A DNA stretch of 64,000 nucleotides from Candidatus Melainabacteria bacterium (lineage in GTDB: Bacteria; Cyanobacteriota; Vampirovibrionia; Obscuribacterales; Obscuribacteraceae), in contig JACRFZ010000096.1 in NCBI GenBank assembly GCA_016212515.1, forward strand, positions 164,681-228,680, read 5' to 3'. Below, in pieces: positions 36,500 through 46,302 of this stretch. Under the pieces are notes generated by a model that saw only the letters and a list, made by a program, of their open reading frames with translations, did no database searches and was not told the DNA's origin. Every line of letters begins with the position of its first letter. Positions within the stretch are counted from its first letter, which is position 1. The position numbers were made by a program, and so were the translations under genes.

Positions 36500-37012
36500 T
36501 CAGCGGGGCAGATCTCTCAGCCACTGCAATACCTGTTCGTAAGCGGGTCTGGCCTGGGCTCTCAGTCGGCGCGAAGGTTCATAGATCTGAAAGTAGGGCA
36601 GAACCTGCCCCTGGGCGTTTATCATTATCGGTGATTGCATGTCGATGCCCTGCACCCCCGGTCTGTTTACGTTGATGGTGCGCACGGCTATGTCTTGTCT
36701 GACTTGTGCCAGCTGCATCAAGCCAGGTTCAAGGTTGCCGTAGGCGCCGTCGTAAGGGCTGAAATAGACCACGACAGTATACTTGCCCGCTACCAGGTAG
36801 TCTTTTACTTCCACCGGCGTGCCTGGCTTATCGGCGTTCAGAGGCAGAAAGCCTGTCTCTTGAATCTGACTTTCTGACATTTTAGTGACGGCCAGATCGT
36901 CGCCGGCAAGGGTTGAACAACCGGAAACAATGACTAGGGTCGCTAATAACGGCAGCAAAAGCCTGGCTGTTTGATGCAGCCGCTCGCATGGTGGTTTGAT
37001 TCTAAATTTCAT
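36500..37012 (-). CDS. Lipoprotein with thioredoxin-like fold
   Basis: 170 residues. Lipoprotein signal LLLPLLATLVIVSGC (lipobox VSGC). The mature part (YTVVVYFSPYDGAYGNLEPG, RTINVNRPGVQGIDMQSPIM, INAQGQVLPYFQIYEP) has the strand-helix-strand plan of thioredoxin-like proteins, but no CxxC, so it is not a redox enzyme. Probably first gene of an operon with the SRPBCC gene. Confidence 0.65.
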   Translation of the reverse strand: MKFRIKPPCERLHQTARLLLPLLATLVIVSGCSTLAGDDLAVTKMSESQIQETGFLPLNADKPGTPVEVKDYLVAGKYTVVVYFSPYDGAYGNLEPGLMQLAQVRQDIAVRTINVNRPGVQGIDMQSPIMINAQGQVLPYFQIYEPSRRLRAQARPAYEQVLQWLRDLPR

Positions 37013-37103
37013 AATGAGGGCAATTGTACTGCCTTGGCGGCCGGGTGTACCGGCGCCGGGCGGCAGCAGAAATTAAAATAAACCTAGAAGTGTCCTACAG
37101 AGC

Positions 37104-39560
37104 TTAGTCAGATAGCAGTTTCTTCATGGTGCCTTCATTATGGGCTTTGGCATTATGGGCCTGGTCGGCGGCAGTGCCTTGTTTTAGATCTACCTTAACG
37201 CTGTTGATGGTTCCGGTGAATTTATTGGGAACCTTATAGGACTTGCTCACGGCAGTACCGAAATCGGCTCCCACATCCGTGCCTTCATCGGCAGAGAACA
37301 TGAAGCCTTGAGTTTTGTCTATGCGACCTCTAGCCACTTCCTTGCCGTTGACAAGAATTACGCCGGTGCCACCCTTACCAGGTCCGCCGCCGTCATAGGC
37401 GAAGTCAAACTTGATGGTATTGGTTCCGGTTGCAACTGCTTCGCTGGCGGCGATTGTGTATTCCTCTTGTCCCAACCAGTTGTAGGTGAAGGTTGGTTTG
37501 CCCTGATTCAGGTAGAAGCTCCAGCCGCCAAACTTACCGGCCTGGGCGATTATCACGCCGTTTGCTCCCTCCTTCGGAACTTCAGTTTCGGCTGTGAGGG
37601 TATAAGACGAGTTCTTGAGGCTGATGAAGACGTTTTCCGACATGCCGGTCATGCCATCGTATACGGTGAGAGATGTGCGTCCTTGCATTATGTCTGGGCG
37701 CCCTACCAATTTGGCATTAAGGCGATCGAAGAGGCGGTCATCAAGAGGCAGGGCGTTATACTTTTCAGCTTCCTTCAAGAAGAGCGCCTGCATTTCTTTC
37801 AATTTTTCAGGCATTTGCTTTGAAAGATCTTTGGTCAAGCTGAAATCTGTTTTGGTGTTATATAGCTCCCATTTGTCTTTATCGAGGGTGGTGGCTGGTT
37901 TTGCTTCCCAGGGGGCGCGGTGTACCGTTCCGGCCAGCCAGCCATCGTGATAAATAGAGCGGTTGCCGAAGATTTCGAAGTACTGGGTTTTGTGTTTGCT
38001 CTCGGCTTTGGCGTCGTCGAAGGTATAAGCCAGGCTCACCCCTTCGATAGGAGTCTGTACTGTGCCGTTCACGCTTTTTGGCTCCGGTAGCCCGGCCACT
38101 TCCAGAATGGTGGGCGCGATATCTATGACATGATGGAATTGTGAGCGTATCTCGCCTTTGGCCTTGATACGGCGTGGCCAGTGCACGGCCATGGCGTTCA
38201 TGGTGCCGCCGTAATCGGAGGCTACTTGTTTCGTCCATGTGAAAGGCGTATCGCCTGCTACTGCCCAGCCGGCTGCATAGTGTCCATAAGAATCGGCGCT
38301 GCCCAGTTGATCATAATGTTTGAGAATATCTGAGACAGCTTCAGGTGCGGAGTTGAAATAACTCATTTCATTGTAGAGACCGTTGAAACCGCCTTCGGCG
38401 CTGGCTCCGTTGTCACCGGCAATGTAGAAAACGAGGGTGTTGTCTAGTTGTCCGTTTTTCTCCAGGGCGTCGATCAATTTGCCCACATTGTGGTCTGTGA
38501 ATTCGCCATAGGCGGCGAAGACTTCCATCTGGCGCGCAAAGAGTTTTTTCTCATCGGCAGTGAGCTTCTCCCAGTCTTTTATACCGGGCGGTTTTGGAGC
38601 CAGGACGGCATCCTGCGGCACCATACCCAGTGCCTTTTGTCTGGCCAGAGTTTCTTCTCTAACTTTGTCCCAGCCCTGATCGAACTTGCCTTTGTATTTA
38701 GCAATCCATTCTTCAGGCACCTGGTGCGGGGCATGGGTGCCGCCAGGGGCGAAGTAGATAAAAAATGGTTTGTCCGCTGTGAGGGCTTTTTCGTAATTCA
38801 TCCACTGGATGGCTTTCCTGGTCATATCAGGAATTAAGTGATAATTGGGCTCATTGGGCGGTTCAACTTGAGTGAGACCGTCGTAGAGGGTAGGTGCCCA
38901 TTGGTTTGCTTCGCCGCCAATGAAGCCATAAAATTTGTCGAAGCCCGATCTTGTGGGCCAGCGATCGGTGGGACCGGAGGGGCTGACTTCCCAGGCGGCA
39001 GTCTCATGGGACTTTCCGAAGGCGGCTGTGGCATAGCCGTTTAGCCTGAGCATTTCAGCTAGAGGGGCGACGTTGTTGGGTCTCTGTCCGGTCTGCCCGG
39101 GGAAGCCGGTGGCGGTTTCGGTGATTGATCCCATGTTGCAGACATGGTGATTGCGCCCTGACAAAAGTGCCGCTCTCGTAGGGGAGCACAGGGCGGTGGT
39201 GTGGAAGCCGTTGTAGCGCAGCCCGTTATTTGCCAGCTTTTCAAGGGTCGGCATTTTTACCGGTCCACCGAAGGCGCTGGATTGACCAAAGCCCATGTCG
39301 TCAATGAGTACCAGCAGTACATTGGGAGCTCCGTCTGGAGCTTTTACCTGAAAGCGCGGCGGCAACTTGGCGTTTCTGGCATCGACTATGGAGCAGGGTT
39401 TCAGTTGCGGCTCTTTGATTGGTAGATTAGTGCGGTCTAACACCGGTGCCTTGTCTTCCTGGGCGCTGGCGGGCAGGGCCAGCCGCACGCTTTGCATCAG
39501 ACCCAGGGTAAGGCTGAGCGTAACTATTGCGGCTCCGGTGATAGTCTTTCTGGTATTCAA
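37104..39560 (-). CDS. Secreted arylsulfatase
   Basis: 818 residues. Signal peptide (ITGAAIVTLSLTLGLMQSVR, cleavage near PASA). Sulfatase domain: VLLVLIDDMGFGQSSAFGGP (metal Asps), TTALCSPTRAALLSGRNHH (C-S-P-T-R; Cys is converted to formylglycine), KSHETAAWE, FIYFAPGGTHAPHQ and YIAGDNGASAEGGFNG. A beta-rich C-terminal part (about 640-800) is common in large bacterial arylsulfatases. Hydrolyses sulfate esters in the envelope or outside. No formylglycine-generating enzyme is in the window. Start is a TTG with GAGGGA eight bases before it. Confidence 0.9.
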   Translation of the reverse strand: MNTRKTITGAAIVTLSLTLGLMQSVRLALPASAQEDKAPVLDRTNLPIKEPQLKPCSIVDARNAKLPPRFQVKAPDGAPNVLLVLIDDMGFGQSSAFGGPVKMPTLEKLANNGLRYNGFHTTALCSPTRAALLSGRNHHVCNMGSITETATGFPGQTGQRPNNVAPLAEMLRLNGYATAAFGKSHETAAWEVSPSGPTDRWPTRSGFDKFYGFIGGEANQWAPTLYDGLTQVEPPNEPNYHLIPDMTRKAIQWMNYEKALTADKPFFIYFAPGGTHAPHQVPEEWIAKYKGKFDQGWDKVREETLARQKALGMVPQDAVLAPKPPGIKDWEKLTADEKKLFARQMEVFAAYGEFTDHNVGKLIDALEKNGQLDNTLVFYIAGDNGASAEGGFNGLYNEMSYFNSAPEAVSDILKHYDQLGSADSYGHYAAGWAVAGDTPFTWTKQVASDYGGTMNAMAVHWPRRIKAKGEIRSQFHHVIDIAPTILEVAGLPEPKSVNGTVQTPIEGVSLAYTFDDAKAESKHKTQYFEIFGNRSIYHDGWLAGTVHRAPWEAKPATTLDKDKWELYNTKTDFSLTKDLSKQMPEKLKEMQALFLKEAEKYNALPLDDRLFDRLNAKLVGRPDIMQGRTSLTVYDGMTGMSENVFISLKNSSYTLTAETEVPKEGANGVIIAQAGKFGGWSFYLNQGKPTFTYNWLGQEEYTIAASEAVATGTNTIKFDFAYDGGGPGKGGTGVILVNGKEVARGRIDKTQGFMFSADEGTDVGADFGTAVSKSYKVPNKFTGTINSVKVDLKQGTAADQAHNAKAHNEGTMKKLLSD

Positions 39561-39679
39561 AACTTGCTTCCCTCTGGGTGTTGCCTGGTACAGGGCGAGT
39601 ATAACCGCTTGAATGGGGGCGATTCCATTTGGTTGTCAATCGAAGCGCCCGGTTTCTGCCCTTTTGTCCGACTCTATCA

Positions 39680-41119
<1,440 letters not shown>

Positions 41120-41313
41120 GACGAAACTTTTTGCTCTTCAGTTAGGAATCGGTCCATGGTTAGGATACACCAAGCGCTTAACTATCCTTATTACTTCTTG
41201 CCATCTGCCGGAAGTGCATGTTACTCTCGGAACACTCAGACTTTGTCCGCAAGTCTATCTATATAAATCTATCTACATAAGTAGTGGAACCTCAGGAAAT
41301 CGCCCAGGCTGAT

Positions 41314-41418
41314 ATGACTACCGTCGAATCTAAGAAAATTGCATTCATATATTCGGCAGCGAACACCGCTTCGCACCATCATCATCATCATGTTTACTGG
41401 CTGGCGGGTCTGAGGTAG
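41314..41418 (+). CDS. hisL: Histidine operon leader peptide
   Basis: A 34-codon reading frame, ATG 41314 to TAG 41416-41418, encoding MTTVESKKIAFIYSAANTAS, six consecutive His (codons 21-26, CAC then five CAT, 41374-41391), then VYWLAGLR. A run of codons for the end product directly upstream of a terminator and hisG is the diagnostic plan of enterobacterial-type transcription attenuation. Weak AGG ribosome binding site (41306-41308) five to six bases upstream. Ribosome stalling at the His run, when His-tRNA is scarce, would prevent terminator formation. Seen in sequence; function by analogy with hisL. Confidence 0.85.
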   Translation: MTTVESKKIAFIYSAANTASHHHHHHVYWLAGLR

Positions 41419-41472
41419 CTTTATTTAAGCATGCAATCCTTGTGAGCCCGCGTTGAGCGGGCTCTTTTTGTT
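41404..41472 (+). promoter_or_regulatory. his attenuator: terminator hairpin and candidate antiterminator
   Basis: Terminator: GAGCCCGC (41444-41451), loop GTTGA, GCGGGCTC (41457-41464), then TTTTTGTTT. It ends 15 bases before hisG. Candidate antiterminator: GCGGGT (41404-41409), just after the His codons, can pair with GCCCGC (41446-41451) and so sequester the left arm. A competing upstream pairing, ACCGC (41365-41369) with GCGG.GT, could form when the ribosome does not stall. The pairings are by eye. Confidence 0.8.
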
Positions 41473-41486
41473 TGGAGAAGAAACAG

Positions 41487-42431
41487 ATGGTTCAAGTAGT
41501 TAATAGTCCTGATTCGATTGTCGACAGCAAGGTTACACCTTACCTCGAGCCGAGCGGTGCGCTTCGTATGACCATACCTAAAGGTCGCATACAGGAGAAA
41601 GTTCTTGGTCTGCTAAACCAGATTGGACTCAACTTCCTGGCTAATGACCGCTCTTATCGACCGCTCTGTTCCGATCCCGGCTTTACCACCAAGTTGCTCA
41701 AATCCCAGAATATTCCAGGTCTTGTGGCTTTAGGGAGACATGATTGCGGCTTTAGCGGCTACGACTGGGTGACGGAACAGAACGCTCAGGTGGTGGAACT
41801 CCTGGATCTAGGCTTTGACCCGGTGCGTATTGTTGCTGCTATGCCCGAAGAACTGGCAGAGCGCGGTGATTTTCGCAGCCTGGACCTCGGCCGACCGCTG
41901 GTGGTGGCATCCGAGTACCGGAGCCTGGCTTCGCGGTTTATTGCCCAGAACAAGCTGAATGCCATCTTTGTGCAGACTTTTGGTGCCACCGAAGCCCTGC
42001 CGCCGGAAGATGCGGACATTATTATCGATAATACCGCTAGTGGTGCAACGCTGAGGCAAAATCGATTGGTTGTAATTGATGAGATAATGCGCTCTACCAC
42101 CAGGTTTATATGCAATCGAGCCGCTCTGGAAAATGCCGGGAAGCGCCGGGTTCTGGAAGAGATGACCATGCTAATGAAGAGCACGCTGGCAGCCCGTGGA
42201 CGGGTGATGCTGGAGATGAATGTGGCAAAAGCCGACTTCGACAAACTGGTTGTGGACCTGCCTTGCATGAAAGCGCCGACCATTTCCGAGCTCTTCAATG
42301 GTGGTGGTTATGCCGTGAAAATTTCCGTGCCCAGCGCAGACGTTCGCGCCCTCATTCCGCAACTGGTAGCTAAAGGTGCCCGCGACATTCTCGAATATAA
42401 AGTAGACAAAATCGTCCTGGGAGAAGCTTAG
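41487..42431 (+). CDS. hisG: ATP phosphoribosyltransferase, long form
   Basis: 314 residues: first step of histidine synthesis, ATP + PRPP to phosphoribosyl-ATP. Catalytic domain MTIPKGRIQEKVLGLLNQIG, GRHDCGFSGYDWVTEQNAQV, ADIIIDNTASGATLRQNRLV; then a C-terminal ACT-like regulatory domain (about 235-310: GRVMLEMNVAKADFDKLVVD, CMKAPTISELFNGGGYAVKI). The long form senses histidine itself and needs no HisZ. ATG 41487 chosen because GGAGAAG lies upstream and the family starts there; the TTG 41472 falls in the terminator tail. First gene of the operon. Confidence 0.95.
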   Translation: MVQVVNSPDSIVDSKVTPYLEPSGALRMTIPKGRIQEKVLGLLNQIGLNFLANDRSYRPLCSDPGFTTKLLKSQNIPGLVALGRHDCGFSGYDWVTEQNAQVVELLDLGFDPVRIVAAMPEELAERGDFRSLDLGRPLVVASEYRSLASRFIAQNKLNAIFVQTFGATEALPPEDADIIIDNTASGATLRQNRLVVIDEIMRSTTRFICNRAALENAGKRRVLEEMTMLMKSTLAARGRVMLEMNVAKADFDKLVVDLPCMKAPTISELFNGGGYAVKISVPSADVRALIPQLVAKGARDILEYKVDKIVLGEA

Positions 42432-42434
42432 AAC

Positions 42435-44198
42435 ATGGCTGTATTTCCCAAGCAGATTGTGCAAAAGCTCTCGCCCTACAAAGGCCCTGCCGGTGGTCGC
42501 CTGGACTATATCCGCCTTGATTTTGGCGAAAATACGTGCGGCTTTCCTGAGGCTTATCCGCAAGGATTGGCGCCGCAGAAGGTGAGCGCTTACCCCGAGT
42601 ATGAGGAATTGCTTGCGAGCCTGGCGGCGCTCTATGGGGTGGAGGCTGGCAATATTCTCCTGACCAATGGCTCCGATGAGGCTATTTCCCTTGTGGCGAA
42701 TACCTTTATTGAGCCCGGGCAGGACAAGGCGGTGCTCTCCAGACCTTGTTTTCAGATGATGCCCCATGCCCTGCTTCTGGCCGGTTCCGAGCTTGTAGAG
42801 GTGCCGGTACTCGCCGATTTGAGTTTCGATCTGACCGGCATAGAAAAGGCTCTTGCTATGAAGCCGAAACTGGCCATGTTCGCCACACCGGAGAATCCCA
42901 CCGGTGCCACTATCGGTAGTGAAGTTATCTTGGAATGGTGCAGGCTTTTTCCTGATACGCTCTTTGCCGTGGATGAGGCATATGTGGAGTTTTCTCGGGT
43001 GGAACCGGCTGCTCAGCCGCATACCTTATTGAAGGCGGCCGCTCTTGCTGAGTATCCTAACTTGCTTGTAATGAGAACCTTCTCCAAGGCCTGGGCCATG
43101 GCCGGCTTGAGGCTCGGCTTTATAGTTTCCAGCCCTACCAATCTTGAGTGGTTGCAGAGGGTGCGCCTGCCCTTCAGTGTCAATGCCGCCGCCGTGGCCA
43201 CGGCCCTTAAGTTGGTTGGTGAAAGCTCAAAGGTACTGGCGGGGGCGGAAACTTCGGTGGAGCGCAAGGAGCGGCTGGAGAGCGAACTTGTTGCTCGCGG
43301 TTACCAACTAGTGCGCGGCCAGTCCAACAGTTTTCTGCTTTCACTGGGCATTAATGCCCAGTCGGTTACTGATTTCTTGAAAGAGCGCGGGCTTCTGGTG
43401 CGCAATCGCAGTGCTTCGGTGGAGCCGTCCGGAGGCATTGAGAAAGATTCGCTCGCCCAGACCGATCCGCTCTGGGGTATGGTGCGGGTTTCCACCGGCA
43501 GCGAAGATGAGAATCGGCGACTCTTAGAATTGCTTGACGAGTTCAATTCCGGCTATGCGCTGCTCTTTGACCTGGACGGCACACTTGTGGATACCAGCAC
43601 CAGTTTCGATGCCACCGTTGATGAACTTGTCTTTCGTTACAGCGGCGGCAGACTGGCGCCGGAGGAACTCAACCTTTTGAGGGCGGAAGGGGGCTTTAAC
43701 GATGATTGGGTGGCCGCTCAGGAACTGCTGCGGCGCCGGGGTATCGAAGTCGACTTTGAAAAGTTGAGCGACGAAGCCTTTGGGTTATATCTGTCTATGG
43801 CCGCCGCCAATGAGACCGCTTTCTTTGATGAGAGGCTCTTGCAGAAGGCGGCCTTGAAGCATCCACTCTTCATTGTGACCGGTCGCACCCGCCGAGAATA
43901 TGAACCGATTTGGGCAAGCCGCCTGGATTCATCATTTAAGAGAGTCTATTGTCTCGATGATTTGCCCGATGCAAGACCAAAGCCGGCGCCTGATTTCTTA
44001 CTGCAGGCCAGGAGCGATTACAGCATTCGCGATGGCATCTATGTGGGCAATTCCGTGGATGATATGCAAGCGGCGCGGCAAGCCGGTTTTTATGCAATAG
44101 GTGTCTGTACTAATTTGAGCGCTGCCACCCTGAGAGCGAGTGGTGCCGATATCACGGTTCAAAACGTAAACGAAATTATTGAGGTGCTTTCTTTATGA
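42435..44198 (+). CDS. hisC: Histidinol-phosphate aminotransferase fused to a HAD phosphatase domain
   Basis: 587 residues. Residues 1-365: fold-type I aminotransferase, TNGSDEAI (77-84), NPTG (154-157), DEAYVEF (180-186), PLP lysine K218 in TFSKAW, R351 in RVSTGSEDEN. Residues 373-587: HAD hydrolase, LLFDLDGTLVDT (D379 nucleophile, D381), TGR (482-484), K516 in RPKPAP, GNSVDD (538-543). The operon has no other histidinol-phosphatase and HisB lacks its phosphatase domain, so this HAD part likely carries out the next step, histidinol phosphate to histidinol. The start is 3 bases after the hisG stop; its end overlaps hisB (ATGA). Confidence 0.92.
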   Translation: MAVFPKQIVQKLSPYKGPAGGRLDYIRLDFGENTCGFPEAYPQGLAPQKVSAYPEYEELLASLAALYGVEAGNILLTNGSDEAISLVANTFIEPGQDKAVLSRPCFQMMPHALLLAGSELVEVPVLADLSFDLTGIEKALAMKPKLAMFATPENPTGATIGSEVILEWCRLFPDTLFAVDEAYVEFSRVEPAAQPHTLLKAAALAEYPNLLVMRTFSKAWAMAGLRLGFIVSSPTNLEWLQRVRLPFSVNAAAVATALKLVGESSKVLAGAETSVERKERLESELVARGYQLVRGQSNSFLLSLGINAQSVTDFLKERGLLVRNRSASVEPSGGIEKDSLAQTDPLWGMVRVSTGSEDENRRLLELLDEFNSGYALLFDLDGTLVDTSTSFDATVDELVFRYSGGRLAPEELNLLRAEGGFNDDWVAAQELLRRRGIEVDFEKLSDEAFGLYLSMAAANETAFFDERLLQKAALKHPLFIVTGRTRREYEPIWASRLDSSFKRVYCLDDLPDARPKPAPDFLLQARSDYSIRDGIYVGNSVDDMQAARQAGFYAIGVCTNLSAATLRASGADITVQNVNEIIEVLSL

Positions 44199-44833
44199 GC
44201 CTGAAAAATTCTGAGCTAATTGACGATACGGCCTGCCAGGTTAGGCGCACGGCCCGGGTGGAACGGTCAACCCGTGAAACAAGTGTAAGCATTGAAGTCT
44301 TCCTTGACCAGCCGCTTCAGTCGCGGATTGTCACAGACTTACCCTTTCTTACTCACATGCTCGATGCCCTGGCCTGTCATTCTCGCATGAGCTTCATTGT
44401 TGAAGCCCGCGGCGATATCGAGGTCGATCCCCATCACTTGATCGAGGATACCGGCATCGTTCTTGGTGAGGCAATCTTCAAGGCCCTTGGCGGTCTTAAA
44501 GGTATCGAGCGGGCCGGCTCTTTTTCTTACCCCATGGATGGTAGTCTGGTCACTGTCGCCATTGACCTTTGCGGACGTCGCAATCTTACCTGGAACATGT
44601 CTTTTGGAAATTTTCCGGTGGGTGGAATCGATCCTAATCTCTTCCGCGAATTTTTCAAAGGTTTCGTGGATGGACTGCGAGCTACCCTGCACTGTCATGC
44701 CGTTTGTGCCGACAATGATCACCACCTTATCGAGGCGCTTTTCAAAGCGCTTGCTCGTTCTTTGCGGCAGGCAATCGTACTCCTGCCGGGTTCTACCTAT
44801 TTGAGCACAAAAGGGGTTCTGGATGAAAACTGA
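44195..44833 (+). CDS. hisB: Imidazoleglycerol-phosphate dehydratase
   Basis: 212 residues, monofunctional IGPD: converts imidazoleglycerol phosphate to imidazoleacetol phosphate. Manganese-binding His motifs are present: DLPFLTHMLDALACHSRM, DPHHLIEDTGIVLGEAI and DNDHHLIEALFKALARSL. It lacks the N-terminal HAD phosphatase of the enterobacterial bifunctional HisB. GAGG upstream of ATG 44195; the gene overlaps hisC by 4 and hisH by 11 bases, so the operon is tightly coupled. Confidence 0.95.
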   Translation: MSLKNSELIDDTACQVRRTARVERSTRETSVSIEVFLDQPLQSRIVTDLPFLTHMLDALACHSRMSFIVEARGDIEVDPHHLIEDTGIVLGEAIFKALGGLKGIERAGSFSYPMDGSLVTVAIDLCGRRNLTWNMSFGNFPVGGIDPNLFREFFKGFVDGLRATLHCHAVCADNDHHLIEALFKALARSLRQAIVLLPGSTYLSTKGVLDEN

Positions 44834-45455
44834 AGAGTTGAGTTTTGCGGCAGTCGATCTAGTCACATCCGCCGGCGGCAATGTGGGCAGCATGAGTCGC
44901 TGCTTGAACCGTCTGGGGGTGAAGTTTCAGACCAGAGGAAATTATGACCTGCCTTCGGGGGATCGCCCGGTAATTTTGCCCGGTGTGGGTGCCTTTGGTA
45001 CGGTTATGACTTCCTTGCATGAGAATAAGTTTGCCGAGAGGCTGAAGGCAATGCTAAAGGGTGGCACTCCCTTTCTGGGAGTCTGTGTGGGCATGCAGGT
45101 TCTCTTTGATGAAAGCGAGGAAGCGCCCGGGGTTAATGGGCTCGGTCTTGTCAGTGGTAAGGTGGTGCGGTATAGCGCGACCAGGGTGCATAAAGTTCCG
45201 CAGATAGGCTGGAACAAGATTGTCGCTTGCCGGGAAGTGACCGGCGACCTCAAGGAAGGCTTTGTCTATTTCGTTAATTCTTACTATGCCTGCCCCCGGG
45301 AGCCTGACTGTACTTCGTATCTGGCCGAGTACGGCGGTGCTTTCTGCGCGGCTTTGCAGGTCGGTAATCTGACGGCATTCCAGTTCCACCCTGAGAAAAG
45401 CGGGGATATGGGCGAACGTTTATTGAAGGAGTGGCTCTCTGATGTCTCAAAATAA
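44823..45455 (+). CDS. hisH: Imidazole glycerol phosphate synthase, glutaminase subunit
   Basis: 210 residues, class I amidotransferase. DRPVILPGVGAFGTVM, GTPFLGVCVGMQVLFDES (nucleophile Cys), QIGWNKIV, GFVYFVNSYY and AFQFHPEKSGDMGERLLKEW (catalytic His-Glu). It supplies ammonia from glutamine to HisF, together forming IGP and AICAR. Start has AAGGGG upstream and lies inside the 3' end of hisB; its own 3' end overlaps hisF by 14 bases. Confidence 0.95.
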   Translation: MKTEELSFAAVDLVTSAGGNVGSMSRCLNRLGVKFQTRGNYDLPSGDRPVILPGVGAFGTVMTSLHENKFAERLKAMLKGGTPFLGVCVGMQVLFDESEEAPGVNGLGLVSGKVVRYSATRVHKVPQIGWNKIVACREVTGDLKEGFVYFVNSYYACPREPDCTSYLAEYGGAFCAALQVGNLTAFQFHPEKSGDMGERLLKEWLSDVSK

Positions 45456-46302
45456 GATCCTGGATCGAACCGGTGAATTTTCCGAGCCTTTGACCATGGC
45501 GGAGTCCCTGGGCAGCGGACTCTGCAAACGCATCATACCTTGCCTGGACGTTGCCGGTGGCCGCACCGTGAAGGGTGTCAAGTTTCAGAATTTGCGCGAT
45601 GTGGGCGACCCGGTTGAGCTGGCCGTTCAATATCAGGAACAGGGCGCTGATGAGCTTATGTTCCTGGATATTTCAGCCACCAGGGAAGAACGTGCAACTG
45701 TCTATGAATTGATTCGGACCGTAGCCGACCGGCTTTCCATACCCTTTACCGTGGGTGGAGGCATTCGCACTCTCGATGATGTGAAGCGCCTACTTGATTG
45801 TGGTGCCGACAAGGTGTCGGTCAATTCCGCCGCTGTAGATAAACCGGCGCTGGTGGAAGAGATTGCCATCGCTTGCGGCTCCCAGTGCTGCGTAGTGGCC
45901 ATTGATGCCAGGGCTGTCATTGCATCTTGTGAGTCTGAATCGTCTTCTTCGGTCTATGAGGTAGTGGTGCGTGGCGGTACTGTGGGTACCGGCATGGATG
46001 CTTTTGTATGGGCCAGGAGCTGCTCTGAACGTGGTGCCGGTGAAGTGCTGCTCACATCTTTTGATGCCGATGGCACGCTCTCCGGCTTCGACTTGCCCAT
46101 GGTGTCGATGTTCTCTTCCAGCCTGCCGATTCCGGTGATCGCCTCGGGCGGTGCCAGAGACCCTGGCAGTTTTGTAGATGTGTTTGCTGCCGCCGGAGCC
46201 GATGCGGCTCTTGCCGCCAGTATCTTCCATGACCGCTTGTACAGCGTGGCTGAGGTGAAGGCGAGATTGCAACAAGAAGGAGTCAAGGTACGCATATGTT
46301 AG
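45442..46302 (+). CDS. hisF: Imidazole glycerol phosphate synthase, cyclase subunit
   Basis: 286 residues, about 30 longer than usual because of an N-terminal extension. TIM barrel with [20 protein letters not shown] (catalytic D36), [39 protein letters not shown] and [17 protein letters not shown] (D208). It cyclises PRFAR plus ammonia into imidazole glycerol phosphate. The start ATG 45442 has AAGGAG upstream; an internal ATG at codon 19 would remove most of the extension but has no clear site. Confidence 0.95.
   Translation: MSQNKILDRTGEFSEPLTMAESLGSGLCKRIIPCLDVAGGRTVKGVKFQNLRDVGDPVELAVQYQEQGADELMFLDISATREERATVYELIRTVADRLSIPFTVGGGIRTLDDVKRLLDCGADKVSVNSAAVDKPALVEEIAIACGSQCCVVAIDARAVIASCESESSSSVYEVVVRGGTVGTGMDAFVWARSCSERGAGEVLLTSFDADGTLSGFDLPMVSMFSSSLPIPVIASGGARDPGSFVDVFAAAGADAALAASIFHDRLYSVAEVKARLQQEGVKVRIC

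Noticed and set aside
41371..41400. His-codon run as a plain CAT microsatellite
   Set aside because: It lies in frame in a short reading frame with its own start and stop, directly before a terminator and hisG; a leader peptide explains it better.
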